Origin: Heliocidaris tuberculata
Taxonomy: Eukaryota; Echinodermata; Echinoidea; Camarodonta; Echinometridae
Direction of reading: 5' to 3'
DNA: 64,000 nt
Assembly: GCA_025618425.1 (NCBI GenBank)
Contig: CM046836.1
Location: 17,824,743 to 17,888,742, forward strand
Position 1 is the first letter of the stretch, and each line of letters starts with the position of its first letter. Below the pieces are notes generated by a model. The model was not told the origin of the DNA. It saw only the letters and a list, made by a program, of their open reading frames with translations, and made no database searches. The position numbers and the translations under genes are program-made. Positions 1-12,137 of this stretch are shown here, one piece after another.

Positions 1-1205
1 TCTGTCTGTACATGAGAGGGAAAAAATCCACTAAAGTAAAAATGCATCGATTTGTTCCCATTTTTGTAAGTGCACCCCCAGTTTTCCCCTTTTGTTGGCT
101 ATTTTATATTCTTCGTCTCTGTAATCTTTCATCATATCTATTACTTTCTGTACGGATGGCAGAGTGCCTTGTTTTCTAGAAATAAAAATGATATATTTTA
201 CTAGAAAAATTATACAATTTATAACATATTTTCTAACAGTTTTGCCGGATATTCCCATAAAAATTGATTTCCAGTCATCACTGCCAACTTGCCTTAAATG
301 TAACTTTGTAATTACCTCCTGCCATAATCGTTTTACTTTTGGGCAATCTAAAAATAAATGTTGGTATGTTTATACTTCTTGTCTACAAAAGAAACAAAAA
401 TGATCTGACTCAAGGCAACATTTAAAGAGCTCCTGTTTCGTATATACAGCGCCTTGTAATAGTTTGTATTGAAACTCTCTTTGTTTACTATATAACATTG
501 CCAATTTTCAGTCTTGTGAATGTTTCTTTCAATTCCCCCATTCCAAGATCATACTGACAGTGTCCGTCTTTAACATATAATGTGTAATCTTTTTGAAATT
601 GTTCAGTGAAGTAATCATATAACCGTCTGGACTTTAAATCACACAATTTCTGTAAACGTCCAAATATCATCAATTTTAATTCAAAATTTTCAGTGAGGAA
701 TAAAATCTCTTTGTATCCACTCCTGTTTAATAACTCAAAAGATTTGTTGAATCCTAAGCAAGCTTTCAGTGGTGAACCCCAAATTACAAAAATATGAGAC
801 TGGTTTTAAATGACCTCCTACCATTATATCTGATGCTTGAAATATACCTTTTTGAAATAGTTCAACATCAAAAATCATTTTATTACTAATACATTACACC
901 TATTATTGAAATAACCATGATAACAGGATTAATCTTATTTCTCCAAAATGTCCGCATTATAAAACATTGATATACCATTCAAATTCATTTTATTTATATA
1001 ATAATTACATAGAAATATAATTCGACCACCCAATAGTCCGAAAAAGTAGTCAAAGGTTAATTTCCAACCTGAATATTTTTTTCCATAAAGCAACCGTTTA
1101 ATCCACATTATTCTCTGAGTCTTAATGAATACTTTGAAATTCGTTACTCTAAGTATTTTTTTTTTTTTGAATGATATTTTATTTCTTCCTCTTGACAAAT
1201 TCACA
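1..1205 (-). pseudogene. 5'-truncated L1/Tx1-like LINE, 3' part of ORF2
   Basis: This is the C-terminal part of a non-LTR retrotransposon ORF2, broken over three open stretches (1204-935, 673-488 and 258-31). Each piece aligns by eye with the larger copy at 1868-5618: the KTQRIMWIKRLLYG block, the GGRIIFLCNY block, and a final block ending in WEQIDAFLL where the other copy has WEQINAFLL. Both copies keep the same 3' boundary sequence just after the stop. Only post-RT sequence remains, so it has no catalytic domain. It begins abruptly near 1205, as expected of 5' truncation during target-primed reverse transcription. It lies in the same orientation as the neighbouring copy, separated from it by simple repeats. 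The element may continue left of the window. Confidence 0.82.
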
Positions 1206-1381
1206 ATTCAGCAAAAATTATTACAATAACAAAGAATGAGTTCATAATCATACAGAGTTCTTCATAAATTGCATAACGAACAAAAGTTTCAAAAAAATGA
1301 TTGTTCATTTCCTTTAAAAAAACAAAAACAAAAACAAAAATTTTCAAAGAAATATTTCAAAAATTACATCGATCCCTGAAC

Positions 1382-1415
<34 letters not shown>

Positions 1416-1744
1416 GAATATAGGTAATTATACTTTTCCCATCCATTAACTCTTAAATTAAATTCTCATTCTTCATGCTCTAAGAGGAAGCTATTAAATA
1501 TTTTGCCCCACCTTATCTCACATCAGCAAACACCTAAACACACACACTTCTATCCCCCCCTCCCCCCGCTCATACACACCAGAACACATCTTCTCACGTC
1601 ATCACCCCCCCCCCCCCACACACACACACACACACATACACGCACACGCACACACACACACATAGCATGCATCCTGTTCCGGTTCATCTGCCTGTAAAGA
1701 ACAAACAAAACAACAACAACAACAAAAAAGCAAAAAAAAAAACA

Positions 1745-1776
<32 letters not shown>

Positions 1777-1867
1777 AAACAACCAAAAACCAAAAACCAA
1801 AAAACAAGAACAAAAACAAAAACAAAAACAAAGACAAAACAAAACAAAACAAAACACATCTCTGGTA
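1206..1867. repeat. A-rich and simple-repeat spacer between LINE copies
   Basis: This AT-rich stretch contains a 30-base poly(A) run near 1386, a C-rich tract, a (CA)n tract around 1616-1663 and a long (CAAAA)n/(CAAAAA)n tract at about 1700-1856. On the minus strand the last tract reads (TTTTG)n and directly follows the stop codon of the LINE at 1868. It is therefore probably the microsatellite-like 3' tail of that element rather than a poly(A) tail. The open frames here are homopolymer artefacts. Confidence 0.7.
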
Positions 1868-4800
1868 TTAAAGTAAAAATGCATTGATTTGTTCCCACTT
1901 CCGTAAGTGCACCCCCAGTTTCCCCTTTTTGAACGCTATTTTATATTCCTCATCTCTGTATTCTTTCACCATATGTGTCACTTTCTGTACGGTTGGCAAA
2001 GTTCCCTGTTTTCTTGAATTGAAAATAATATACTTTACAAGAAATATAATACAATTTATCACAGATACTCTTGTAGTATTACCAGAAATTCCCATAAAAA
2101 TTGTTTTCCAAGTATCACTACGAAGTTCATTCAGATGTAATCTTTTAATCACCTCTTGCCATAATCTCTTAACTTCAGGGCAATCTAAAAATAAATGTTG
2201 GTAAGACTCTACTTCTTTTTTGCAAAAGGAGCAAAAATGATCTGTCTCGAAACCAAATTTAAAAAGCTCCCTTTTCGTGTATACAGCCCCTTGTAGTTGT
2301 TTATATTGAAATTCTCTTTGTTTATTACATAGCATTGCACATTTCAATCGCAAGTATACTTCTCTCAATTCCCTTCCTCCTAGATCGTATTCACAGGGAC
2401 CATCTTTAACATGAAATATGTAATCGTTTCGAAATTTTTCAATAAAGTGATCATATACTCGTCTAGACTTTATATCCAAAAGTTTCTGCACACGTCCAAA
2501 TATCATCAATTCAATTTCAAAATTTTCCGTATCTACTTCCATGAAATCACCTTGTATCCACTCTTCTCTGATTACTGAAAATATCTTTTGAATTCTAAGC
2601 AAAATTTCAGATGAAAATCCCAAATTATAAAAGTGTGAGACTGGTCTTAAATGATCCCTGACAATTACATCTGATGCTTGAAATATACCTTTCTGAAATA
2701 AATCGGTATCAAAGAAAGTTTTATTGTTTAGGCATATAGACTTATTATTAAAAATAACCGGATTACTTTTTTCTCCAAAATGTCTACATTTATCCAATTC
2801 TTGCCATGCCTTCAACATATCTATATAAAACATTGGTATACCTTTCAAGTTCATTTTATTTATATCGTAATTACACAGAAATATAATTCGACCGCCCAGT
2901 GATCTAAAAAAAATGGTCGAAAGTTGCTTTCCAACCTAAATTTTTTTCTCCATAGAGCAACCGTTTAATCCACATTATTCGCTGAGTCTTGACAAATACC
3001 TCGAAATTCGGTACTCTCAGTCCCCCAACATCATAATCTTGGTATAATATTTTCCGTTTTATTCTATCTCTTCCTCCCCAAATAAAACTGAAAGAAATTT
3101 TTTCGATTTCTTTAAAAATGTCTTGTGGGACTGTCATCAAAGACGAAACATAATTGAGTTTTGAAAATACATACGTTTTAAAGAGTTTTATTTTGCCAAA
3201 CATCGTTAGATCTCGTTGCTTCCACCAACCGATAAGTCTTTTTATTTTGCTTAAGATTTCTTTATAGTTCAGGTCATCCTTAACTTTGCTATAACGTGCG
3301 AAATATACACCCAGGATTTGTATATGTTGTACCCAATGTCCAAACATAGGTAAACCAGGCCTATCTCTTTCTTCTCCCAACCACAAAAAGTTTGTTTTAT
3401 CCAAGTTAATCTTCAATCCACTTAGATTTTCAAAATCCTTGAAAATTTTCTTTACTCTATTGATCGAATTCATATCTTTTAAGAACAATGTAATGTCATC
3501 TGCATACAGGACTTGTTTTATTTCTCTTTGCCCAAAACCTACTCCTTTAATATTCTCATCTCTCCTAATACGATGAGCTAGTAATTCTATAGCTATGACA
3601 AACAAATATGGAGATAGAGGGTCACCTTGCCTTACTCCTCTATTAACTTCAAAATATCCTGTTGAGTGCCCCCCGTTCAAAACGCAACTGCTAACATTAT
3701 TGTAAAGAGTTTTCACTCAAGAACACAGATTTGCACCAAACCCGAAATGCTCTAAAGTTCGAAATAAAAGTCTATGTGAAATACAGTCGAAAGCCTTTTC
3801 AAAGTCCACGGCAATTAAGAAACCCAGTGGCTGATACAAAGATTGAAAAAACATATCATCAATTAACCGAACTGCTTCCCCAATGTTACGATCTTTAACA
3901 TAGCCCACTTGATCATAATGAATAATATCTCCCAATACCTCTTTCACCCTTGTCGCTAACACTTTTGACAAAATTTTATAATCTACATTCAAAAGAGTTA
4001 TTGGTCTATAATTTTTCATGTACAAGGGGTTTCTGCCTTCTTTTTCAATAAGTGTAATTATCCCCTGTCTCTGAGAGTTTGATAACATTTTAACTTCAAA
4101 ACCCTCATTGAAAGCTTCAACTATAATTTTCCCTAAAAGTGGCCAGAATGTAAAATAAAATTCAGCTGTAAAACCATCATTGCCTGGCGATTTGTTCCAT
4201 TTCATTTCCTTTAAAGCTTGGAAGCATTCTTCCTGTGTTATCTGACATTCACAATACTCTCTATTTTCTTTACTCAATTTGGGTAAATCATTAAAGAACA
4301 TATTTTCAATATCGTCATTGATTTCAAAATTTTTACACGCATATAAATTCTCATAAAACTCCCGAATAGTTTTTAAAATACTTTTGCTATCTCTCACCAC
4401 TTCCTGATTTTCATTATAAATCTCCTTAATAACGCTTTTCCTTTTATTGGATTTCAGTAATTGTTCAAAGAACTGTGAATTTCTTTCTCCTTCTTCAGAC
4501 CATTCTGCCCGTGAACGGACCTTTAAACCTTGACGTGAATAGTCGAAAAGTTTTTCTAGTTCCTCCTTTTTCAAGGAAATTTCGTCGTGAATATCATTAT
4601 GAAAATTGGTTGTCAAACGATGTTCTAAATCTTTAATTTCTTTTTCTAATTTTTCAATTTGGGTTCTCCTGAGTTTTGCTTTTTCACGGGAAAATTTCAT
4701 TATATATTCTCTTAACTTCATTTTCATAAATTCCCAAAAATTAATCTTGCTCGTTATTTGACCCCTCCATATTCTTTCTATTTCAGAAATTTTCTTTTTT

Positions 4801-5618
4801 ACCCCATCTACAAATTCTTTTTCAGAGCATAAACTGCTATTGAATTTCCAATACGACATCCCATATGCGAAACTGTCGACTAGATTATTAAACTCGACTT
4901 TAACTCCGGCATGGTCAGGAGTGATAGAGGGCAGAATGTCTGAACTTCTTACAACCTTCTCTAATTTCGAGGAGATGAAAATATAGTCTATTCTACTCTG
5001 AACAAATGGCTGATTTTGTCTGAAAGTGAATTCTTTTTTGTTGGGATGACGCTTACGCCACACATCAATTAAATCTAACCTATCAATAAAATCCACCAAT
5101 AAGTCTCTATATTTGTTTTTGAAAATATTACTTACACCCATATAATCTAAATTTCGATTAATAGCAATATTAAAATCTCCTCCAACAATAAGAGAATATT
5201 CTTGACTAACTACAGAAGATAGGATTTTGTCTAAATCAGACAGGAAATTACATTGTGAGTTTTCTTTATTCCCTGTGGGAAAATATACACTTCCTAATAT
5301 GACCTTCTCACCTTGGCATTTTCCTTTCATTATAACATATCGCCCTTCTTTATCAATTAAAATTTTTTCTGTAACAAAGTCAACATTTGATTTAAACATT
5401 ATGGTAACTCCCCTACTATGGTTACTCCCGTGACTGAAAAACATTGTCCCTTCCCAATCAGCCTTCCAACTACCTTCAATGTCTTTTGTGCTGAAAGTTT
5501 CCTGCAGAAATATTATATTCCCCAACGTTTTACACCATTTAAATATTTTGTTCCTTTTTACTCTATCTCTCAGTCCCCTGACATTTACTGAGAGTAATTT
5601 TAAATTATCCGACATCAT
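1868..5618 (-). pseudogene. Near full-length L1/Tx1-like LINE ORF2 (endonuclease, reverse transcriptase)
   Basis: It encodes the replicase of a non-LTR retrotransposon, which nicks target DNA and reverse transcribes the element RNA in the nucleus. From the start at 5618 there is an APE-type endonuclease (VNVRGLRD, the catalytic GGDFNIAI block, SRIDYIF, and TPDHAGV near residue 235). The reverse transcriptase follows, with NYRPITLLNVDYKILSK, AVDFEKAFDCISHRLLF, GVRQGDPLSPYLF and the YADD catalytic box. A C-terminal zinc knuckle of form C-x2-C-x7-H-x4-C lies near 2225. Total length is about 1250 residues, normal for L1/Tx1. Two lesions are visible. An in-frame TGA at 3717-3719 falls just before VKTLYNN, where related proteins usually have Trp. 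A +1 slip lies in a run of eight A at 2906-2913; the truncated copy at 1-1205 keeps this frame open. The few lesions suggest a young insertion or partly sequencing error. Confidence 0.9.
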
Positions 5619-6700
5619 TAACTACAAGAAGTCTAAACCTCTGGCAAAACCTTTGGAACAAAAATGTGCATAATGATAATATCACTGAAAATTGGATGTA
5701 TGACATATTTTCAACAACAGAAGAAACAAATTTCAAATTAAGCTGAAAATAAGATAAGTACAGATAGACACCGGAACTGGAAAACATACCACACAACACA
5801 TCACTCCACTTCACCCTAACAAACACCCCCATGTTGAAAACCCAGGTATAAGGTTTCAACGATTTCCCGTTCGCTCCTCCCCCCCCCCCCCTTCTTTCAA
5901 AAACACATGCCCTTCCCTAACATAAAATGTTCATTCCAGCAGAAGGCTTACAGGATACGTGAATTTTTTTGAATACATTATACGCTCTAACAGTCTAATA
6001 TCATGAATATTAGAGACACGTGTAAAGACCCCTCAAAAATAGGGGTCAAAATACCAGTCAGACCAAACCCCGGAAAAACCGAGCACAGGTGCACACTCCG
6101 AAAACGGCGCATGAATACAGGCCCCCCCCCCCCACCGCTCCGCTCGAGGAAGCGCGCACAAATGGCACGGGGGGGGGGGGACTGCAAAGTCAACCCGCCA
6201 AAGATATATAGTTATATTCATTTTAAAAAAAAAAGCAAAACAAATGTTGGGTGCCAATTACACTCAAAACCCGTAAACGATTCGCCATACGAAATGACTT
6301 TCAAATGATAAACTTTTGAAATGAATATATCCGCAGCACTCTTATTGAACAATATATCATCAACAGCAGGTTCGACATGGCAGGATCGACCCCCCAATGC
6401 CCCCGCACGCACCACCCGTCACCGAACGATGAGGGCTCAACATCCATCTTGCTCCATACGCCGTTCCAGGAGCACAAACCCGCGCCCGGCCCCCAGGAGA
6501 TGGGACCAACTGAATACCGTGGCAAGATGAAGAGAGAGAGAGAGAGGGGGGGGGGGAATATATCAACCGAGACTCTATAATAACTATAATGGTACTCTAT
6601 AAATGCCCATTGATATTTGAAAATCACAGTTTCCTGTGGCATTTTTCTCATCAGAATTACAACACTTGACCAAATATTCCAAACTAGATTGCTACCTTGC
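5619..6700. other. Spacer upstream of LINE ORF2, no gene recognised
   Basis: On the minus strand this is the region just 5' of ORF2. It contains C-rich homopolymers near 5878 and 6122, a G run near 6170, a GC-rich island at about 6380-6510 and a (GA)n/G tract near 6532-6556. The short open frames are proline/glycine-rich artefacts of these tracts and show no domain. Part of it may be untranslated leader or inter-ORF sequence of the LINE, but no homology supports that. Confidence 0.4.
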
Positions 6701-9450
6701 ACGTTCTTCCATTTAAATCAGTGGAAATAAAAGAACAAAGAACTCATTCAATCACGAGATGCTCTAATGCGTCTCCTATAGAATCTTTACCATGAGACGT
6801 TACTTGTTTAGTAAAGTTATTGAATCTTAAAATTTCTTTTGACATTTAAAGAGTTATTTATCATACTTGTATTCACCTGGACGGTACGCTCCAGTTAACA
6901 AAACAAGAACAAAACAACCAAAATCCTTTAACTATAGGACATGAATAACAAAGCATGCGCATTTCTTATCTCATGAAAGTAATCTGAAGAGAACTTGGCA
7001 ATAATTCTTCGAACTACACAAAATTCTATTTCAACAAATAACATCATCTCCAAAAGAATAGCATTAACTGTCATTTATATGCATTTGTTAATCAAAATGT
7101 CCCCCATCATTAAAGGTATTCTTATTTGGTTTTTCATACTCGAACCTTTTAATGGATACACACTTCTCTATTCAAGATCAGTTGAAATGAATGAACAAAA
7201 CAACCTTTTTTTTAAAATAACAGCCAGTTACAATCATGTAACCTGAAATGTTTGCAGCATAGTGAAATAAATTTGCATGTTTTGAATAACATGGAAATCA
7301 ATGCAGACGCATTTCTTATCTCATCATCAGAAGACGACTTGGCAATAATTCTTCAAACTACACGAAATTCCAATTAAACAAAGGATATGCTCTTCAGAAG
7401 AATAACAAATACTGCATGTCATCTTTTATGTACATGCTGACCAAACTATCTCCCATTATTCCAGCTGGGTATTATTTGCTTCTTTTAACAATGCCATTTA
7501 ATGGCTATATACAAATTTATGAAGAATTTTTGCCATGTGTTCTCTATTCTATATAGATCAGTTTCAATAAAATGAACAAAAGAACATCTATGATGACAAC
7601 CAATTAACTTGAAATACATGCCATTCACCCGTGTTCAGTCTTCAGATCGTTAGCCATGCATGCATATACATAATAGCGTCCTAATTAAAATAAATCTCCG
7701 TGAAAGGGTCAACAACTTCGAACAAAGATGTTCCAGAAGTTTTTTTTTAAACCTTCTACCTTCCTTCACAAGATGGTCGAAATGTCACGATAAATGGATA
7801 ACAAATAACCAATTCAGTGACAAAATAGCTTAAAAGAATGTGTACTCTTAATCGACCACAAGCCGAGCAATCATGAATATTTCATCCAACAAATCAAAAA
7901 GAGATTTGTCATACTTGTTTGCATATGAGTATAGCTCTCCTCTATTAGAATAGACAGTGGTAGACAAAGAGAGTAACTGATCAGAAACTCTCTGAAGCAT
8001 GACTTCAATAAATTAATTTAAGGTATGTGGCTGTATCAATTCCCGCCATATCGAAAGTTGGTGTTATTTAGCATTACACCTTTAAAAGGTTTTGCATACC
8101 ATGCTTTTCAATACTGCTAAGTTTTGATTCGCACCTTCCAATATGTACATGTCTTTATATATCTTTTGTATAACAATAGCAGCCTTGGTTGATATTATTT
8201 GCATAAGATGAATAACAGAATTACGATCTTTCCACACTAGTAAGTATTTCAAAAGACACCAGCAGAATATGGCGGAATGTGCATAATAATGACGCAGCCT
8301 TTAATGAGTTAATTGAATATACCCACTGAAATCCAGCATGTTCAAAACGTCAATCTAACAACCCGAAAGCGCGGCCACTTCTCAGCATCTTCCTCCCTGA
8401 TTCATTTATGTAAATCTTTTGGAGTGCATCAACCTCAGCGTTCAAAGTTTGACTTTGTATTATGCATCATTGAGATCCTAATGAACAAAAGAATGAACAA
8501 GAGAACCCTTTTTTTTGGTTATAACAACCAATTAACTTAAAATATTTGCACTGGTTTTAAACACTGAAATTGCAGTTTTGCATCTTCTTTCAATCAATCG
8601 GTCAAAATGCAAGAATAAATCAGGAGCAATGAACCCGTTCAATAACAAGATACTCTAGTGTGTCTGTACTCTTAACCAAAAGACTAACTTGTTAAATAAA
8701 GTCATTCAGTCATAAAAATGCATTTGACATCTTATTCATGTGTCTGCTGACCGGAACGCTCTATAGTTAATGATAATAATAAAAACCTCATTAGTGACCT
8801 AAATTTGCCTGTTTTGAATAACATGAAAATCAATGCATGCGCATTTCTTATCTCATCATCAGAAGAGGACTTTGCAATATTTCTTCAAACTACACGAAAT
8901 TCCTATTAAACAAAGGATATACTCTTCAAAAGAATACCAAATACTGCATGTCACTTGAATCATATTATGCGCATGTTGACCAAATTATCTCCATTATTCC
9001 AGCTGGGTATTCTTATTTGCATCTCTTAACACTGAGATTTAATGGGCTTTATACAATTTATTAAGAAGAATTTTTGCCATGTGTTCTCTATGCTATATGG
9101 ATCAATATAAAATGAGCAAAGGAACCTCTATGATGGCAACCAATTAACTTGAAATATTTGAACTGGTTTTAAATTCGTGAACACGTTACATAAATGCCAT
9201 TCGCAATGTTTAGTCTACAGATCATTGTACATGCATACACGATACACGTCCTAATTAAAGTAAACCTCTGTAAAAGGGTCAACAACTTCATCCAACAGAG
9301 ATATTCAAGAAGTAAAAAAAAAAAAAATTTTTTTTTTAACCTTCTAACTTCCTTCTGATAAGGTGGTCGAAATGTCACAATAAATGGATAACAAATACCA
9401 ATTCAATGACCAAATATCTTTTAAGAATGTTTACTCTTAATCGACTATAG
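6700..9450. repeat. Diverged tandem duplication, about 1.5-1.9 kb unit
   Basis: Several blocks recur in order. The block with CGCATTTCTTATCTCATCA, a following TTGGCAATAATTCTTC and ACACGAAATTCC occurs near 7305 and again near 8838, and a shorter related form occurs near 6957. The CATGTGTTCTCTAT block is at about 7536 and 9079. The block around CTCATTCAATCACGAGATGC at about 6740 has a diverged partner near 8635. The copies differ by many substitutions and small indels, so the duplication is old. No coding potential was seen. Its origin is unknown. Confidence 0.65.
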
Positions 9451-10109
9451 AAATATATATATATATATATTTTTTTTTTTAATTGTGCACAAACAAACAA
9501 ATAATATTTTGGTGATTGGCTCAAGATCCTCAATAAGGTAATTCCAGACAACCTCCAAGACTATTAAAAAATGTATGTTACATAATCATAGTACTCCTTA
9601 AACTTACATTTATCAAGATTCCTTCCACAAAACAGTGGTTCAGTTGTCATGGTTGTAGAAAGAATATGAAAAGAATTTTCTCCCTTTCTCCTTTCTTCCA
9701 TTCGCCCTTCTCAAAACTGTTTTGAACTTCATCATTATAAAGTATTCATTTTCGTTTATTTTCCACTTATCTCTGTCTTAGTCTCAATACCTCTCCCCCT
9801 ATCCTTACAGCTTTCCTAAATATTGACTGCGAAACAATATTAATCAAGAAAATGTCTATTATTGTTGAAAAAAAAAAAAAAAAAAAAGGGGGAAAGGAAG
9901 AAAAGGAGCCACTTTAAAACTAGGTGTGGTTTATACACTCTGAGAATTTAAGTATATCAATATAACAAATTCAGATATCACCATGATAAAACATCGCACA
10001 TACAAGCGTAAGCTTTTCAAACAAATACCTTCATATCGAAAGCAGGCTTCTTTATAAACATGAATCATTTCATATTTTATCAAATTTATTGAAATGTTGA
10101 AAATCTTGA
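9451..10109. other. AT-rich noncoding stretch
   Basis: It holds a short (AT)n tract near 9452-9470 followed by T runs, and a poly(A) run near 9869-9888. No open frame with a recognisable product was found on either strand. Confidence 0.5.
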
Positions 10110-10137
10110 TTGTCTCTCATTTCTTCTACTCGTCGAA

Positions 10138-10530
10138 ATGTTCACAGCATTCATCGTATTCCGTCTCAGTTAATAATATATAAAAGCCGTCCTTTCTCCA
10201 GGTTAATGTTCAGTATTTCTGTTTTTTCTTTTTCATCTTCTTTCAATTGTCTCGATGAGTTTTATTTCCCCCTCTCCCCCCTCATCTTGCTTCTACTCGA
10301 ATATAAAACTTCACAAAAACAAATAAAGATAACTTACGATACGGTGAGTAGAGTATGCGTTAGATTTTCTCTGATGATCCACAATAAAATAACGTTTCAC
10401 CTTGTAAAATATGTTCACAGCAGTCGTCGTGTTCATCACCAAAAATAATCATAATAATATATAATGGTTCCTTTCTCCAGCTTCATGATCATTGCTTCTT
10501 TTATTTTGCTTTCTCATCTTCTTTCCACTT
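10138..10530. repeat. Two-copy direct repeat, about 270-base offset
   Basis: A block beginning ATGTTCACAGCA, with AATAATATATAA, CCTTTCTCCAG and a TTTCTCATCTTCTTTC-like end, occurs at about 10138-10255 and again at about 10409-10525. It sits just beyond the stop codon of the LINE-type ORF1 on the minus strand. It may be internally duplicated untranslated sequence of that element. Confidence 0.55.
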
Positions 10531-10667
10531 ATTTTTGTCAGGCTTTGTGCTTTTATTTTCTCGAATTTGACTGAAATAACTTTTAAATCGATTATCCTGT
10601 AGGTTTCCATGCTTACCCAAAAAGATTCTAGGCATAACTGAAGATCAGGTGAATTTCCAGCCTCTGT

Positions 10668-11588
10668 TTAAACTCCTCCGACTGCTCCTACTAAATCTTC
10701 TCCTGTACCGACGTTTTGTGGGTCTACTTGACTTCCTTCAGCTACCTCCATCGCGTTGTCTGAAGGTTTTGGATTTGGTCTTCTCCTTTTTCCAGCCATT
10801 TCCACAAATCTCTTCTGCTCGTCTCTGCTTAGAAATTTTCCGTCTACGAAAAGCTTCCAGGGTTCCGCCCGAGAGAAAAAGGCGAGTCTCCCATCGTTCC
10901 TCGCAGCCTTCAGAGCTGGTATCTGCAGTCGTCGCTCATCTCTCACTCGCTTAGGTAGATCGTCCATAATAAAGTAAGAGCTCCCCTTTAGTTTTTTCGA
11001 ATTACTCTGAATCATAATCTTATCGCTGTAACGAAGGAAGCGCGCCTTGATTGGGCGTGGTCGTGTAGTAGCCGGAACACGATGTACACGCTGGTGTTCG
11101 ACGCTTCCGATCTGTTCGTTGGTTAGTCCCAAATTAACTTTGTAGAAATCTTTCACGACCTTTTCAGTGTCCTCTTTTTCAGATTTCTCCGGAATACCCA
11201 TGATGACTATGTTCTCCCGACAAATATAAGACGAAAGTCTGTCAATTTCTCTTTCTCTCTTCAACTGTTCTTCTTTGATTTCACTTTCTAGACGAGGTAT
11301 CTCCGTTCGTTTCAGATGTTCAGTTTCTTCAGCTTGGAATTTAAGAGCTTCGGAGAAATCCTTCAAACGTTTTTCAATGTTTTCGGCATGTTGGGCTAAT
11401 TTAACTTCCAGTCTTGTAAACCGTTCATTGAAACGTTCATTTAACTTTCCCATCTGCGATTCTATCACTTTTTCAATTGATGGAAGCAATTGTGGGCTGT
11501 CCGGCGTGCTATAGACTGGGCTGGTAGGTGTAAGTGGTCTCCGCCGTTTCGACCCGGTGTTTCCGCTTCCACTCCCGGTCTTGCTCAT
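10668..11588 (-). CDS. L1-type ORF1 protein (nucleic-acid chaperone of a LINE)
   Basis: This intact frame of about 306 codons encodes an L1/Tx1-type ORF1 protein, which coats element RNA in ribonucleoprotein particles and acts as a nucleic-acid chaperone. I chose the Met at 11588 (MSKTGSG); an upstream in-frame Met at 11630 would only add a short hydrophobic stretch. The protein has a basic S/T/P-rich N-terminus, a heptad-rich coiled coil at about residues 45-135 (charged repeats such as LNERFNERFTRLEVKL), then an RRM-like domain starting near ENIVIMGIPE. A basic C-terminal domain contains RPRPIKARFLRY and FFSRAEPWKLFVDGK. These are features of the family once called Transposase_22. It is in the same orientation as the ORF2 at 1868-5618 but 5 kb upstream of it, unusually far for one element. 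It may belong to a different or interrupted copy. Confidence 0.8.
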   Translation of the reverse strand: MSKTGSGSGNTGSKRRRPLTPTSPVYSTPDSPQLLPSIEKVIESQMGKLNERFNERFTRLEVKLAQHAENIEKRLKDFSEALKFQAEETEHLKRTEIPRLESEIKEEQLKREREIDRLSSYICRENIVIMGIPEKSEKEDTEKVVKDFYKVNLGLTNEQIGSVEHQRVHRVPATTRPRPIKARFLRYSDKIMIQSNSKKLKGSSYFIMDDLPKRVRDERRLQIPALKAARNDGRLAFFSRAEPWKLFVDGKFLSRDEQKRFVEMAGKRRRPNPKPSDNAMEVAEGSQVDPQNVGTGEDLVGAVGGV

Positions 11589-12134
11589 TGTATCCCAGTA
11601 TAGCACCAGAAGCCGCGAAAATGTGTACAAAGTTTATGGCGAGGGGAGGAGGAGCGACCTAACACGTCCTTACACGATAGAAGTCATAGAAGTCAGTATA
11701 CTGGGGATTAATTCAAAATTGCGCCATCAATCGTTCAAGTCTTGATTAGTCTTGGAATAGAAGATTGTGGAGAAACTATGCCAAACCACATTCATGTGAG
11801 ATACTGAATGAAGTATGGTGAAATCGAAAGCGAGCGTGCAATAAGATCACGTGATCAGAACGTTGAGCGACCCCTTTCCTCGGCAAGCGTCCTGGACGCC
11901 GCCTGTGTATGCACAGAATTACGTCTGGCCAAGGATGATAACTCCTTGGTCTGACTTCCTGAAGTTCACAAAGCTCAATTTACACCGGGCCGGAGAATAC
12001 TTATCTTTCCGCTCGCGATAAATCGAATAAATTATTCATTCTGCCGTGGATAAGCTTTGCGCTTTCTTTTTGGCAGAAGCATAAGGTATAGCACGTCGGA
12101 GAAAACTTGTGGATGCGACTTCATCTTTAGAATC
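11589..12134. promoter_or_regulatory. Shared upstream region between LINE ORF1 and gene A
   Basis: This 546-base gap lies between the start codon of the minus-strand LINE ORF1 and the plus-strand start codon of gene A, so the two are head-to-head. It is less AT-rich than its surroundings, especially around 11870-11990. It must contain the 5' untranslated region of ORF1 and probably the 5' UTR and promoter of gene A. No clear TATA box was identified. The promoter assignment is inference from geometry. Confidence 0.4.
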
Positions 12135-12137
12135 ATG
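12135..12137 (+). CDS. Gene A exon 1: start codon alone, followed by a splice donor
   Basis: The sequence is AATC-ATG followed at 12138 by GTGAGT, a strong donor, so the first coding exon would contribute only the initiator Met (phase 0). The exon at 14886 opens in phase 0 with a leader lacking its own Met, which this ATG would supply. Gene C shows a similar arrangement (ATG-AAG then a donor). The 5' UTR part of this exon extends upstream to an unknown point. Transcript evidence is absent. Confidence 0.55.

Noticed and set aside
1503..1898. Several overlapping open frames on both strands near the CA and CAAAA repeats
   Set aside because: They are translations of simple repeats (His/Thr-, Phe/Val- or Lys/Gln-only) with no domain.
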